Of a stretch of 23,423 bases of DNA, positions 23,065-23,423 are shown one piece after another. The DNA comes from JBBQVS01 sp964250765 (lineage in GTDB: Bacteria; Chloroflexota; Ktedonobacteria; Ktedonobacterales; Ktedonobacteraceae): the NCBI GenBank assembly GCA_964250765.1, contig CAXUHF010000085.1, positions 1-23,423 of the forward strand, written 5' to 3'. The position numbers and the translations under genes are program-made. Position 1 is the stretch's first letter. Every line of letters begins with the position of its first letter. The notes below the pieces were generated by a model that worked only from the letters and a program-made list of their open reading frames with translations, had not been told where the DNA came from and made no database searches.

Positions 23065-23423
23065 TATATCTTCCATAAGTCTGTGGAAATCAATTGCACG
23101 TCTCACAATGGGTGTTCTTTTTATTCTTGGCTCAATCATGCACTTTACGGCGAGTGAAGCCGAATTAAAAATCATTCCACCGTTCCTACCTTTTCGACGC
23201 GAGGCACTGTATATTACAGGTGTCCTTGAGTTTCTCGGCGGTGTTGGCCTTTTTGTCCCTAATCGCAGAGTGCAACGTGCATCTTCGTGGGGCCTTGTTG
23301 CGCTCCTCATTGGTATTTTCCCTGCTAACGTCTATCAAGCCGTCGCAAATGTTAAGCTCGGCGGTTTTATGAACTCGCCGATTTACTTGTGGGGCCGTTT
23401 GCCATGTCAAGCAGTTTTCATTT
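23057..23423 (+). CDS. DoxX-family membrane protein, 5' part
   Basis: About 122 residues are visible before the window ends. Typical DoxX features are the first helix with R-L-T-M-G-V-L-F-I-L-G-S-I-M-H-F, then P-P-F-L-P, the G-V-L-E-F-L-G-G-V-G-L-F-V-P helix, and the third helix G-L-V-A-L-L-I-G-I-F-P-A-N-V-Y. DoxX relatives are small four-helix proteins, some linked to thiosulfate or redox chemistry, most uncharacterised. The start ATG 23057 has AAGGA 9 bases upstream and overlaps the preceding small gene by 8 bases. The C-terminal helix begins at the window edge. The family call is good; the role is open. Confidence 0.85.
   Translation, partial: MRNISSISLWKSIARLTMGVLFILGSIMHFTASEAELKIIPPFLPFRREALYITGVLEFLGGVGLFVPNRRVQRASSWGLVALLIGIFPANVYQAVANVKLGGFMNSPIYLWGRLPCQAVFI

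Noticed and set aside
1..23423. CRISPR array or tRNA genes
   Set aside because: I found no regularly spaced direct repeats of the right size and no cloverleaf-like sequence by eye; a tRNA scan would be decisive.

Overview
The window is bacterial: tightly packed genes, Shine-Dalgarno sites, lipoprotein and Tat signals. Its content (GtrA/GT2 and GT-C surface-glycan enzymes, many single-membrane lipoproteins, a DUF422 carotenoid-type protein, DoxX, an L,D-transpeptidase lipoprotein) would fit a soil Chloroflexota such as the Ktedonobacteria. That placement is my inference from gene content, not a measurement. The sequence is a draft scaffold with three 10-N gaps (16168-16177, 19570-19579, 22787-22796).

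Region by region. (1) 1-707, minus: 5' part of queuine tRNA-ribosyltransferase (tgt). (2) 991-11785, plus: seven closely spaced genes, probably one operon. They encode a membrane GT2 polysaccharide synthase-like enzyme, a GT-C-like membrane protein, an exported PQQ-type beta-propeller with two tandem C-terminal modules, a glycosidase-like lipoprotein, a GtrA-GT2 fusion, a Tat-exported SnoaL-like protein and an MFS transporter. Together they look like a system that makes, exports and trims a surface glycan. (3) 11815-12915, minus: a divergent iron-type alcohol dehydrogenase, followed by a relic of a cytochrome P450 C-terminus. (4) 13590-14222, plus: a small P-loop NTPase. (5) 14324-15962, minus: rpsT, rplS and rnhB behind a near-perfect sigma-70-type promoter; L19 has a long Thr-rich tail. 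(6) 16207-19257, minus: an L,D-transpeptidase lipoprotein and a cystathionine gamma-synthase/lyase family enzyme. (7) 19765-23423, plus: an alpha/beta hydrolase, a membrane-anchored TolB-like propeller, a DUF422 carotenoid-biosynthesis-type protein, a small membrane protein and a partial DoxX protein.

The most striking non-coding signal is a family of four near-identical 71-72 bp palindromes (12954, 14218, 19292, 20602). Each has two ~27 nt arms and a 17-18 nt loop. The loop is conserved in three copies, one of them inverted. They sit at gene ends or in a leader, and one supplies the stop codon of its neighbour. Two further inverted repeats flank assembly gaps, a third gap interrupts another palindrome, and a separate 27 bp near-perfect hairpin lies at 18049-18108. 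The region is therefore rich in small palindromic elements, and sequence next to the gaps should not be trusted.
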